From NCBI RefSeq assembly GCF_026262505.1, contig NC_067206.1, positions 19,675,319 to 19,739,318 of the forward strand: DNA of 64,000 nt. The letters are read 5' to 3'. Positions 10,758 to 19,262 of the stretch are shown here, in pieces. The notes under the pieces are model-generated. The model saw only the letters and a program-made list of their open reading frames with translations, searched no databases and was not told the origin of the DNA. The DNA is from Trichomonas vaginalis G3 (taxonomy: Eukaryota; Parabasalia; Trichomonadida; Trichomonadidae). A program made the position numbers and the translations under genes. Position 1 is the stretch's first letter. Every line of letters begins with the position of its first letter.

Positions 10758-11369
10758 TTACATGTATTTTTCAGCAACTTCGTCAAATAATTTTATAGCT
10801 TTACCTATCTCATCTACTTCAAACGTTTCTTTACCTCTCGTGGGAGCACCATACATTTTCTCAAACTTTTCAAGTAGTTCTGTTTCTGCAGCTCTCATAT
10901 CATTAACGAACACAACCTTGACTCTATTGACTGTACTGTCATATCTTTGAGTTATATTATATGTCCTTCCTATCTTATATCTCTTTGTATTGAAGTCCTT
11001 CGGTTTCTGAACGATGTAAAGTAAGCCTTCACAGCAACGTTCCGTATCGAATGAACCATATGTTATGAAATTATATCCAACAACTGGGTCAATCCAGAAC
11101 AAAACTACTGGTATAAGACTTTTGTCTATAAGATATGCTCTTGTTCCATAGAATCTTACCGATATCATCAGCTCAGGATTTCTTGTCAAAATTTTCTGAG
11201 TAGAAGCATTTCTAACCCAGTCGCTTGCTCTCTTTCCAGATGGAGATATAATGTCTGACAAAGAATATTTTTTGTATTTCTTTGAGTATCTTACGTTTAA
11301 ATCACCTATTCTAACCACCTTGGTCTCATTGTCTATCTTTTTAACTGTTTCAAACTCAGTGCTTGTCAT
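10758..11369 (-). CDS. KilA-N-like / GIY-YIG (T5orf172-type) nuclease of Maverick A
   Basis: 203-residue minus-strand frame. The N-terminal 70 residues (YSKKYKKYSLSDIIS, ASDWVRNAST) resemble a small KilA-N/MSV199-type DNA-binding domain. The C-terminal 90 residues carry a GIY-YIG fold signature: GLLYIV, then KIGRT followed by N..QR, and a later AAETELLEKF helix with the catalytic-type Glu, as in the T5orf172/MUG113 group. Such proteins are common in giant viruses. The gene lies 88 bases upstream of the KilA-N/DUF3627 gene on the same strand. About 95 percent nucleotide identity by eye to a copy in element B. It looks whole. Confidence 0.8.
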   Translation of the reverse strand: MTSTEFETVKKIDNETKVVRIGDLNVRYSKKYKKYSLSDIISPSGKRASDWVRNASTQKILTRNPELMISVRFYGTRAYLIDKSLIPVVLFWIDPVVGYNFITYGSFDTERCCEGLLYIVQKPKDFNTKRYKIGRTYNITQRYDSTVNRVKVVFVNDMRAAETELLEKFEKMYGAPTRGKETFEVDEIGKAIKLFDEVAEKYM

Positions 11370-11391
11370 TTCCTGTTCTTACATACAAGAT

Positions 11392-11415
11392 AAAAAATAT
11401 TTTTTTAAAAAAACT
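11392..11415 (-). promoter_or_regulatory. Maverick promoter-like A/T palindrome before the GIY-YIG gene
   Basis: AAAAAATATTTTTT at 11,392-11,406 lies about 22 bases upstream of the minus-strand start at 11,369. The leader between them contains TTGTATGTAAGAACA, which recurs in front of the genes at 10,669, 12,883 and 55,151. Confidence 0.5.
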
Positions 11416-11974
11416 AACTTTATTTTATTTTTTCTATCTTGTATAAAAAGATATGATTTCATAGAGTTTTTTTACGATTTTCATGAGTTTTAGGCAACCC
11501 CTGTAAAAGTCGGGGTAGCATTTTTTCACGATTTTCATGAGTTTTAGGTGAGTGGTTTTTTTTTACTACTCGCATTTTTTCACGATTTTCATAGAGTTTT
11601 TTTACGATTTTCGTACGGAATCTCTATCCTCGGTTTTCCTTGGGTAGCAAACATATGAGGAAATTCATGAAATTTGGTCATTTTTTTACGATTTCAGGGA
11701 TTTTTTTTACGAAGTGTCAAAGTTCTCTTCGTCAAAAAAATACAGTTATATCATGAAATTTGGTCATTTTTTTCAGCAAAAATATATTTTAGATCTAACC
11801 AGGTCCCTCGGTCCCTCGGTCCCTCGGTCAACTAACATCTTTTTGAAAATGGTGACAACATGACATTTTGACAACAGTCCAGGAAATAGACTTCTTCGTC
11901 AATGTTTTTGTTAAGACTTTCATCGTCAATGAGCGTAAATCAGACAAAAATATATTTTAGGTGCTACCTCTCTT
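11416..11974. repeat. Non-coding spacer with ACGATTTTCATGAG repeats
   Basis: No convincing gene. The stretch 11,455-11,720 holds at least four imperfect copies of a unit like ttttttacgattttcatgagttttagg, and two copies of atgaaatttggtcattttttt. A GC-richer hairpin (aacccctgtaaaagtcggggt) lies at about 11,493-11,513. The last part (from 11,778) is the left arm of the inverted repeat described separately. Confidence 0.7.
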
Positions 11975-12883
11975 TTACAAGCGCTTTACATGGTATATGT
12001 TGTGATGGTTCATGACTTTAAACAGTTTTGTAGCTTCTATTTCTTCACGAAGGATATCAAAAATTTTAACGATACCGAAAGTTTCTTTATATTTCTTCTT
12101 GACGTCAGATAGAAGGAAATCGTCAGCAGTTGGATAGTTTTTGTTCAGAAATGTCAACATGTCCATTTTATCTTCTGCTGGTTTCTCTGCTTCTTTCTTT
12201 AAGTCAGCATAGCCGTTTCGCATACGTTCTATCTCTTTGACGGAGTAGTTATATTTCTTCATTGCTGCTTTACATTTTGAACAATGTGGGTTCATTTTAG
12301 CATTATATTCTGAAACCTTACCTGCTAAAACAAGTAAGGCGTAAATGGTTTTCTTTAACTCAAAAGTTGCTGGTTTTATTTGTTGGTTCCATACCTTACC
12401 TCTTCTATCTTTATCTCTTATCTGCCATACACATTTTGCAACTAACGAAACAAAGTTGTCGTAGGTCTTAAACTCTTCAGATTTGTATATGTCAATGAAA
12501 TATACCATATCGCAGTCTTTGTCCATGACTTTGTGGTTGCAATGAAATCCAAGAAACTCATAGTTTATCTTTCGTATGAACTTCTTGGTTTCTACTGAGT
12601 CAGTTGGTTTCACTTCTATTTCATCGAATTCTGGAATAGTGAGCTTTTGTTGTTGTATTTCAGGAAGTTTAGGTAGATGTTCCACCAGGTCCTGCATTTC
12701 ATAAAGATACTGTTCATTTGTTTCATCTTTTGCACTACAGTCTAAATCTCCTTGGAGAAGTTCTTGCTTTATCTTCTGGATTTCTGTTTCGAAAGTATAT
12801 GAAGAAGGAATGAAGCTTTTCATTTCTACTAACATAGATGTTGGGTTCATGACTAAAGAGTTTGGTGAAGTTGTTGCTGACAT
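11975..12883 (-). CDS. Maverick accessory protein, 302 aa, unknown, in inverted-repeat cassette
   Basis: 302-residue minus-strand frame from ATG at 12,883. The first 90 residues are acidic and probably flexible. The middle has FLGFHCNHKVMDKDCDMVYFIDIYKSEEFKTYD and a possible small zinc site HCSKC around residue 200. The C-terminal 70 residues look like a winged-helix type domain (FLLSDVKKKYKETFG ... LREEIEATKLFK ... YHVKRL). I do not recognise a family; a DNA-binding accessory protein is a guess from the C-terminal pattern. A degraded relative is present at about 49,490-50,480. It looks whole. Confidence 0.65.
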   Translation of the reverse strand: MSATTSPNSLVMNPTSMLVEMKSFIPSSYTFETEIQKIKQELLQGDLDCSAKDETNEQYLYEMQDLVEHLPKLPEIQQQKLTIPEFDEIEVKPTDSVETKKFIRKINYEFLGFHCNHKVMDKDCDMVYFIDIYKSEEFKTYDNFVSLVAKCVWQIRDKDRRGKVWNQQIKPATFELKKTIYALLVLAGKVSEYNAKMNPHCSKCKAAMKKYNYSVKEIERMRNGYADLKKEAEKPAEDKMDMLTFLNKNYPTADDFLLSDVKKKYKETFGIVKIFDILREEIEATKLFKVMNHHNIYHVKRL

Positions 12884-12921
12884 GTTCTTACAATAAAATA
12901 AAAAATATTTTTTTAAAAAAA
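12884..12921 (-). promoter_or_regulatory. Maverick promoter-like A/T palindrome before the cassette gene
   Basis: AAAAATATTTTTTT at 12,901-12,914, about 18-31 bases upstream of the minus-strand ATG, with the leader TATTGTAAGAACATG that resembles those of the genes at 10,669 and 11,369. Confidence 0.5.
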
Positions 12922-13384
12922 CTACCTTTATTTTATTTCAGCACAAAATGAACGAGTTTTGTGTGTTTTCTACGGTGGAGCCAAAAAAGTGGCTCAACCT
13001 CAAAACAAGCATTTCATGAAGAATATACCAACCCGCTGTTTTCCGACGGTTGCTTTTTATACAAAACATTTACGATGAAGAAGTCTCAACAAAACATATA
13101 CGAAGAAGTCTATTTCCTGTGTTGTTGTCAAAATGTCATGTTGTCACACATTTTCAAAAAAATGTTAGTTGACCGAGGGACCGAGGGACCGAGGGACCTG
13201 GTGACCCCTTCAGTTCTTCAAAACATTTACGATGAAATTCATGACAAAACATATGCGATGAAATCTATCTCCTGTGTTGTTGTCTAAATGTCATGTTGTC
13301 TCATTTTCAAAAAGATGTTAGTTGACCGAGGGACCGAGGGACCGAGGGACCTGGTGAGATCTAAAATATATTTTTCAATACTTT

Positions 13385-14235
13385 TTCAGCACTTTTCCGT
13401 AGTTGTATATGAAAGACAATTCGAGATAAAAGTCATAGTACAGTGGAATAATATGCTGCACACCGTTTGTTGTGAACCAAAATTGAAAGTCAGAGAAACT
13501 GTTACTAGGTGGTTCGTAGAATTTAGAAGCAAAGTCATAAAAGTCCTTACCGATACAAAGAAAACTGTTGTTGCTTGAACTGAAACTTGCATGACACATG
13601 ACATTTTGAGGGTCAAACACGTTTCTATAAACTGTCAAATCTGCTGGTGGGAGTATAAATTTAAATGGACCATCTGGTGGTAATGGTTCGTTCTGGTTTA
13701 GTAACCGAAGAAATTGCGCTCAAGAACGTTTGTCCACCCCCCAATATAAAAACTCTGTATCTCTTGGAGGGTTAATTTCAATCTTTTGAAATGAAACTGT
13801 GGAGTTCATCTTGTCGTATTCTAGTTTTAGATAGTATGTTCCATTTAGTAAAGAGTGGTATTTTTCTTGAAATTCCCAGTAGTATTTGTTTATTTGAGTT
13901 TGAAAGTCATTTAGAGTTTTTTCAAGACTTTCGTCTGAACGAATTGTAAAGATTTTCATTTCGTCAAATTTTTCTATTAGACCATCAGAACCTTTATACT
14001 GACCGTGAAAATATACTGCGAACATGAATGCATTAGTTCTATTTGAAAACAAAACTCTTCTAAATCCTATTGCCTTTGCATCTGAAGGACTTTGAAGCCA
14101 ACGAATTGGATAGTCAAACCTATAAGCTCCGGATGAAATTTCTTCATCTGATATATTCCTGCCAGCGTTTGTAAAGATATAGTCTAACGGTTTTGTATCT
14201 GCTACTTTTGTTCTTTGTTTTTCAACCTGAAGCAT
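13385..14235 (-). pseudogene. Maverick virion-type protein, first of two paralogues (broken)
   Basis: The minus strand from ATG 14,235 reads MLQVEKQRTKVADTKPLDYIF and continues with FDYPIRWLQSPSDAKAIGFRR. The 3' half carries CHASFSSSNNSFLCIG, FYEPPSNSFSDFQFWF and PLYYDFYLELSFIYNY. Every one of these motifs has a counterpart in the part at 20,777-21,625, so they are paralogues. Element B has a more distant relative at 60,687-61,542. The pattern (two beta-rich halves, aromatic-rich) suggests a structural virion protein present once or twice per element, but no function is established from sequence. Broken, about one or two breaks. Confidence 0.55.
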
Positions 14236-14271
14236 TTTATATATGTAAAAATATACTGTTTTAAAAACGTT

Positions 14272-14856
14272 TTAAAATGGTATGCCATATAGCTTCTTGA
14301 ATTTGTTAAGAAGTATTTTAACGCGTTTTCCATCTGTATCTCTAGCGTTTACATAAGCATAGCCTTCCTTAGTAAAATATACTTGTAATTTCCTATAGTT
14401 TACGCCGGTATAAAAGTAGAAAGAGTCTTGTTCTTCGCTATAGTAGTAAAACTCAAACGTATGCTTGCCATAGTCTGTAATTTCAATTGTTTCATCTTCT
14501 AGTTCGTCGACAAATTCGAATACAATATCTCCAAATTTGCCTTTGTTCTTATTGTTTTCAGAACGAGTGACCCAACGTAAGTTTTCAAGTCTATTGTCAT
14601 TTCTTATACGGTTTATATGGTCTACAAAAGGTAAATTGTTAGGATTCGGTATAAAATGAGTTGCAATGACAATATGTTTAAAATAGTGTTTTCCACTCAT
14701 CTTCATAATAGCATATCCGTTATTTCCCTCCCATTCGCTTAAAACTCTTTTTGTCTCCTTTTTTCTGACTTCAAATGACTCACAACAGTGAATTTCATAT
14801 TTCTCATCTAACAAACAAGTTTCCCAACGGTCTTCTCCAACAAACTCAGCGTACAT
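14272..14856 (-). CDS. HNH homing-type endonuclease with NUMOD4-like N-terminus
   Basis: 194-residue minus-strand frame. Residues 5-60 follow the NUMOD4 pattern (WETCLLDEKYEIH, then KKETKRVLSEW). Residues 66-110 contain the HNH core: HIVIATHFIPNP, then VDHINRIRNDNRLENLRWVT and SENNKN, the classical HNH_3 ending. The last 90 residues are unfamiliar beta-rich sequence ending KLYGIPF. Such enzymes make site-specific breaks and spread as selfish genes in phages and giant viruses. It sits beside the polymerase part, a common niche for homing nucleases. It looks whole. Confidence 0.8.
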   Translation of the reverse strand: MYAEFVGEDRWETCLLDEKYEIHCCESFEVRKKETKRVLSEWEGNNGYAIMKMSGKHYFKHIVIATHFIPNPNNLPFVDHINRIRNDNRLENLRWVTRSENNKNKGKFGDIVFEFVDELEDETIEITDYGKHTFEFYYYSEEQDSFYFYTGVNYRKLQVYFTKEGYAYVNARDTDGKRVKILLNKFKKLYGIPF

Positions 14857-14868
14857 TTCAAATAAAAT

Positions 14869-14893
14869 AAAAAAATATTTTTTTTAAAAAATG
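14869..14893 (-). promoter_or_regulatory. Maverick promoter-like A/T palindrome before the HNH gene
   Basis: A run of seven A, TA, then a T-run at 14,869-14,885 begins 13 bases upstream of the minus-strand ATG at 14,856. Three near copies of ttttatttcatgcaatg follow at 14,890-14,945. Confidence 0.45.
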
Positions 14894-14930
14894 TTTTATT
14901 TCATGCAATGTTTTATTTCATGCAATGTTT

Positions 14931-17081
14931 TTATTTCATGCAATGTTTAACTATTTCACCATCTTCTTTAACACCCCAGTACTTACGCTTGGAGAGAACA
15001 TGAACTTCGGAAAATACCTTGTCTAGCTTAAAAAAGCCCATCTTTTCACCGACCATTCCCATTTCAATGAGTTTGTTGTATCCTTCTTCGTTCGTCATGA
15101 GCGCATCGATGTTCTCATAGTATACCTTCACTTTCGATTTGATTTCGGAGAAGAATTTGTTGTAGTTGTCAAGGACTGCCTTTGCGAACTGAGGATAGGA
15201 CCAATGTTCGACAATAGGTTTTACTGTGGTTACTAAGCCATTTTGACCTTCGGTGAACTCGTATTTCAAAACAAAAGGAGAAAACCTTTCAACAAAGTTG
15301 TCGACCTTCTCATAGTGTTTACTCTTCATCTTTTGAGGTTTCTTAATGGAATATCCCATGTCGAATTCATAAGCAATTTGAGTGTCATTGCAAGTTTGGG
15401 ATTTGAAGCTTTCCTAATATCATACATTGTTGTATGACTTTTCCAACTGTATAGTTCCTTCCTGATACTCACCATCTTCGTTTGAATTCCAGTCGGGATA
15501 TATTCGACAAACCTCATGTACGCAGCGTTAAGGTCGACATAGTATATCTTTTTCATCTGAGTCGAACTTGTCGCAAGAATCGGTCCAGTTTCGTGGAAAT
15601 TACAAGTGAGTCTCTTATCTCTTTGAGAAACCTCGCCTGTATCTCATAAACATCGTCAAAGCAACCTGTTTCATATAAAACCTTCTGACCTAACTCAGAA
15701 GCTCTCCAATACAATTTGACGTCGACTGGATGCCTCAATGGAAGTTTGATAGCATCTTGAAGTTCTTGCAACCTCATTGGAAGTTCTTCTGGTTCAGGTT
15801 GGTATCCGAACAATCCAACTCCTTTTGGAGCTGTGTACTTCTTTTGTGCTATAACTTTGTCTGGAACAACTTTTGGTCTTACAACAATGAAAAGTTTGTT
15901 TCGTCTTTTGGTACAAAAGTTTCTGTCAGCTTGTCATCTGGAATTGGTTCCAACAAGCCTTTCTCGAAAAGAATGTTAACAGCTCTGACAATGTTGCACT
16001 TGCCTTTTCCGAACAATGGGTTTGTAAGACTTTCGTTCAACATGAAGTGGTTGTGGACAAGTACAATCTTCAACCATGGCAATTTGAAGTCAACAACATA
16101 GTCGTCATGTGAAGAACCTTTAGCTGTAGGTATGTTGACTCGGATATTCACATTTGCCAACGGTGCAACTTTTGACAATTGACTTCTGAGAATGTACCTT
16201 GTTTTCACACATGACTCAAGATACTTCATTTTCTCACTCTGTAACAAGACCAGAGTTCCTGAGACATGTAAGAATACAAGGTTCATTGACAATTGTTTTC
16301 GAATTGAATTGTAAATTCCATACCTTGTCAGTTAATGTCAGACTTGTTTATGAACGGGAAGTATCCAGCATGTTTCTGACTGCTTGAGGGTTAGGTTGGT
16401 ACCATTCGAACTTCACGCTTGCAATTCCTTCAATTGCATTCAAAATATCTGAGTCGGAGTCAAACATTTGTTCTCTCTTTGTAGTCTTGAAAGCGTCCAA
16501 GAAGTTGTGCGGCTGTTTGCGACATTGCCATGTGCATAGTAAATATGACCATCCAAATCTTTACGGTTAGTCTGAGATTGTAATCCTTTCTTATTTCCGT
16601 CTTGTATGGCAGCAAGTACTCCCATGAAGCCTTCTTTGTTCTTTCCTTCGTCAAAGTTTACTGTAAAGGTTCGACCAGAAGTAATTTTACTTCTAACTTC
16701 ACGATACTTTTCATATGCATATCTTGTTCTTTCCATGGGAGCATGTGCGTCTTCACCTTTTCCTTTTTTCCGTCTCAAAGGATGCAATTGTTCGTCATGT
16801 TTCCAGTAGAATCTGGCAAAGCCGTCGTGTCCTTCAACTTGAGGTTCAGTAACATTGAAAGGCATATCCATAAGACGCTCTTCTTCTAACCTCTCTAGTC
16901 TGTTTGGATAATTTGCACGTGCTGTTTCTAAGTCCATTTCGTAGCGAAGACCAGACAATTTGTCATAGACTTTTATGGGTCTTCCCTTCCTATATTTAAA
17001 CTTCTTTGAAACTCTCCAGCCATATCTTTCTAACTCTGCTTTTATTCTAGCAGATTTTCTATCCATTCTATACGGGGGCAT
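14931..17081 (-). pseudogene. DNA polymerase B part of Maverick A (broken)
   Basis: Read on the minus strand, the segment shows an N-terminal arginine-rich region (MPPYRMDRKSARIK), a middle part with DFKLPWLKIVLVHNHFMLNE that matches in position VRTIDLLLVEDHYMLNE of element B's polymerase, a palm with a motif A-like YVDLNAAYM, a motif B-like KLAMTLKLLMNSTWD, and a motif C-like VYYENIDALM followed by KVFSEVHVLSKRKYWGV. That order identifies a protein-primed family B polymerase of Polinton type, which would copy the element's DNA. Sequence is distant from that of element B, again pointing to separate lineages. Broken, with several breaks. Confidence 0.75.
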
Positions 17082-17115
17082 TTTTATAAAAATAAAAAAA
17101 TATTTTTTTCTTTAC
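17082..17115 (-). promoter_or_regulatory. Maverick promoter-like A/T palindrome before the polymerase part
   Basis: AAAAAAATATTTTTTT at 17,094-17,109, starting 13 bases upstream of the minus-strand ATG at 17,081. Confidence 0.5.
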
Positions 17116-17693
17116 TTTACATAAGCACTTGCTGCCATAAGTCTTTGACGCCAACCCATACCAGCTAATGAAGGTTGACTTGGTTTAGTATTGAAACTAA
17201 CCTTTGGTTTTGGTTTATCTTCAGTTTTTGGTTTTTCTTCTTCTATTGGTTTTTTCGTCACTTTTTGGTTCCTCTGACCTTACTCACTTGCTGGAAGTTG
17301 TGTCGTCAACATCTTCATAAATGTCATATGCCATTTGTTTTTGTTTTCCTTTCAACTTTTTGTGTTTGTTGTAAAGTTTAGAATATTTCGACTCTAAGTC
17401 AATGAGATGTTCTATAATGAACTGTTGGTCAGTGAAGTAACTTTTCCATCTGTTGTCTCGAAAGCTCCTTCAGACTTCAATATTTTATTTGTGAGAGTCT
17501 GTTTCTTTTTTGAGATACTTGCCGTTCCATTTTTATGAAAAGTGACTTTGTAGTTAGAGTTTGTATTTCCAGACCTGGCACTTTCTATTATTGAATTTTT
17601 CTCTTCATCTGTAAGTTCTTTGACAGGTTTTGACAATGGTTCTGAACTTTTTGTTTGTGGTGTCAAATCTACCGTTTCAACTTCTTCGGTCAT
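17115..17693 (-). pseudogene. Maverick protein related to the element B gene at 61,873 (broken)
   Basis: The N-terminal part from ATG 17,693 reads MTEEVETVDLTPQ and then LTDEEKNSIIESARSG, YKVTFHKNGTASISKKKQ. This matches in order LSKSERESIILNDARG and YYVSQSKDGKIYVRKRK of the element B gene at 61,873, so both descend from one Maverick gene family. The C-terminal part is Lys-rich and of low complexity. Unknown function; small basic virion or DNA-binding protein is possible. Broken, about two breaks. Confidence 0.5.
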
Positions 17694-17727
17694 TTCATCT
17701 CAGTAAAAAATTTTATTTTGGTTTGTT

Positions 17728-17868
17728 TCAACCTGGTTGTTTAGGTTTTTTAAGTCGGTCTAAAACTTCCTGAGGTATAGGAAGAACTTGACAAACACGT
17801 GGTTGTGTAACTGCTGGAAGCCGACAAATCCATCTTGAGCCCATTTGTCTCAATGCTGTATTGTTCAT
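17728..17868 (-). CDS. Small Maverick protein, 46 aa
   Basis: A short minus-strand frame from ATG at 17,868 beginning MNNTALRQMGSRWICRL and ending KKPKQPG. It lies exactly between two neighbouring genes on the same strand and has the same leader (TTTTTACTGAGATGAAATG) as the next gene downstream at 17,693, which argues that it is expressed. Its first codons overlap the stop region of the upstream gene by a few bases. No family recognised; basic with one hydrophobic cluster. Confidence 0.5.
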   Translation of the reverse strand: MNNTALRQMGSRWICRLPAVTQPRVCQVLPIPQEVLDRLKKPKQPG

Positions 17869-17869
17869 T

Positions 17870-18286
17870 TCATCTCAGTAAAAATTTACATTCCCACGTT
17901 TGAGGCGGTTGAGGTTGGTTGTTGTTTACCCACTGTTGTGCATGGTTATATCCTCTGTTAAAGAATCTTTCACCTTGGTCCATATAGTGTCCTGCTTGGT
18001 TATAGTAGTCATTTGCTTTGTTATAATAGTTTCCTGCTTGTCTTCCTACATTGTCCATCCATCCTTGAACTTTTCCTCTTGTTTCAGGATTTGGAATAAG
18101 ATTTGTTGCATCTCGTGCTACATCCCAACCTTTCTGTACAGTTTGTATAATAGGTTGTGCTTTCTCTTTAAGTATACCTAATGTACTCAAAATCTTCCTT
18201 CCAACTCCAAATACACCTCTGGCTATTGTTCCCACTGCGGGCAAAAATCTGGATGCAACTCCTGCTAATGCGCCAAATAAACCCAT
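17870..18286 (-). CDS. Glycine-rich amphipathic virion-type protein, 138 aa
   Basis: 138-residue minus-strand frame, MGLFGALAGVASRFLPAVG at the start. The first 35 residues are Gly/Ala/Val-rich with regularly spaced Arg, as an amphipathic or membrane-inserting helix. The C-terminal half has repeated YYNKAN/YYNQAG/YMDQGE heptad-like units and a Gln/Pro tail. A second protein of the same general design is at 21,872 (minus). Comparable small membrane-active proteins (for example adenovirus protein VI) exist in related virion types; that link is by analogy only. It lies divergent from the integrase with 17 bases between the two ATGs. Confidence 0.55.
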   Translation of the reverse strand: MGLFGALAGVASRFLPAVGTIARGVFGVGRKILSTLGILKEKAQPIIQTVQKGWDVARDATNLIPNPETRGKVQGWMDNVGRQAGNYYNKANDYYNQAGHYMDQGERFFNRGYNHAQQWVNNNQPQPPQTWECKFLLR

Positions 18287-18303
18287 TTCTTATGGGTTAA
18301 AAA

Positions 18304-19262
18304 ATGACGAATCCAAACAAGGACCCCTATGTTTCTAAAGCGACAAAGAAAGCACTCATGGTAAAAATCTTTAGTTCAACACCAAATGCTTGGTTTATGG
18401 ATATCTTGGAAAACATTCCGAGATATAGAGAAGATGGACCACCATATTGGCTAATATTTGTTGGTCAAAACACAAGATACTGTGAAGCCATACCATTATG
18501 GTCCAAAAATATTTTAGATGTGAAAACTGCTTTGACAATATTCGTTGACAAATACCATCCAACAAAACTGACATCTGACTATGAAAGTTCTTTCAAATCA
18601 GACGATATTAAAAACTATCTGCGTTCAAAAAATGTAAACCAATATTTCATTGTCGACCAAAACCATTCTGCTCTTGGTGTCATTGACAGTTGTATAAAAA
18701 TCTTAAGAGACTTAAATCAACCACAAAGTGGTGAAGCAAATGAAATGTCATATGACGACAAATATAGACATTTCTCCATGGCAAAGATGAGACAAGTTTT
18801 AAATATTTACATTACCCGTAAACAAAAAGGTTTGGGAAACCACTCCCCCGAAGAAATGAAAAACAACCCCGACTTAGAGAAAGACTATATATTTAATAGT
18901 TTTAGTCAAAAGAGACAAACAAGAAAGAATGCAGGCTTCAAACTTAAGAAAGGTGACAAAGTAAAAATAGAAATACCTAAACGCGACCCATATGAAAATA
19001 CTAATTGACTATGACAACAATGGGAATCGACAGGTACTCACGTTCGTGTTCGTAAAAATAGAAGAAAGTATACAAGAGATATTATGAAGTTTTAGGCAAA
19101 CATGGCAAAATGTACAGACTGCAAGCAGAAGATAAAACTACTATTGTCAGACCTCGTTTCAAACTTGTTAAGGTTCAAGGTGGTATACTTTCAAAGACAG
19201 TTCCTAACAAATATAAGACAACTCCTGACGAATATGCTAAAGAAGTTGAAAATGACGACTAA
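18304..19262 (+). pseudogene. Retroviral-like integrase part of Maverick A
   Basis: The translation shows an RNase H-fold integrase core: WFMDI as the first acidic motif, then IFVDKYHPTKLTSDYESSF as the second, then NHSALGVIDSCIKILRD as the third helix, with YITRKQ...NHSPEEM after it, the usual continuation of Polinton and LTR-type integrases. The C-terminal part (FKLKKGDKVKIEIPK, later KMYRLQAEDKTTIVRPRFKLV) is the SH3/chromo-like tail of these enzymes. It would catalyse insertion of the element. It is divergent from the small amphipathic protein gene. Broken, about one or two breaks. Confidence 0.8.

Larger units (their letters stand above)
11778..13377. mobile_element. Gene cassette bracketed by inverted repeats inside Maverick A
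   Basis: The left arm (about 11,778-11,898) reads aaaatatattttagatctaacc then three GGTCCCTC units, then caactaacatctttttgaaaat. The right side carries its reverse complement twice: about 13,101-13,203 and 13,263-13,377, the second ending in gagatctaaaatatatttttc. The arms are roughly 110-120 bases and nearly identical. One gene (11,975-12,883, minus) lies between. The AGATCT cores sit at 11,791 and 13,357. The decayed Maverick has a homologous gene also bracketed by AGATCT-centred arms (49,457 and 50,604), so the bracket is an old and repeated arrangement. Confidence 0.6.
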
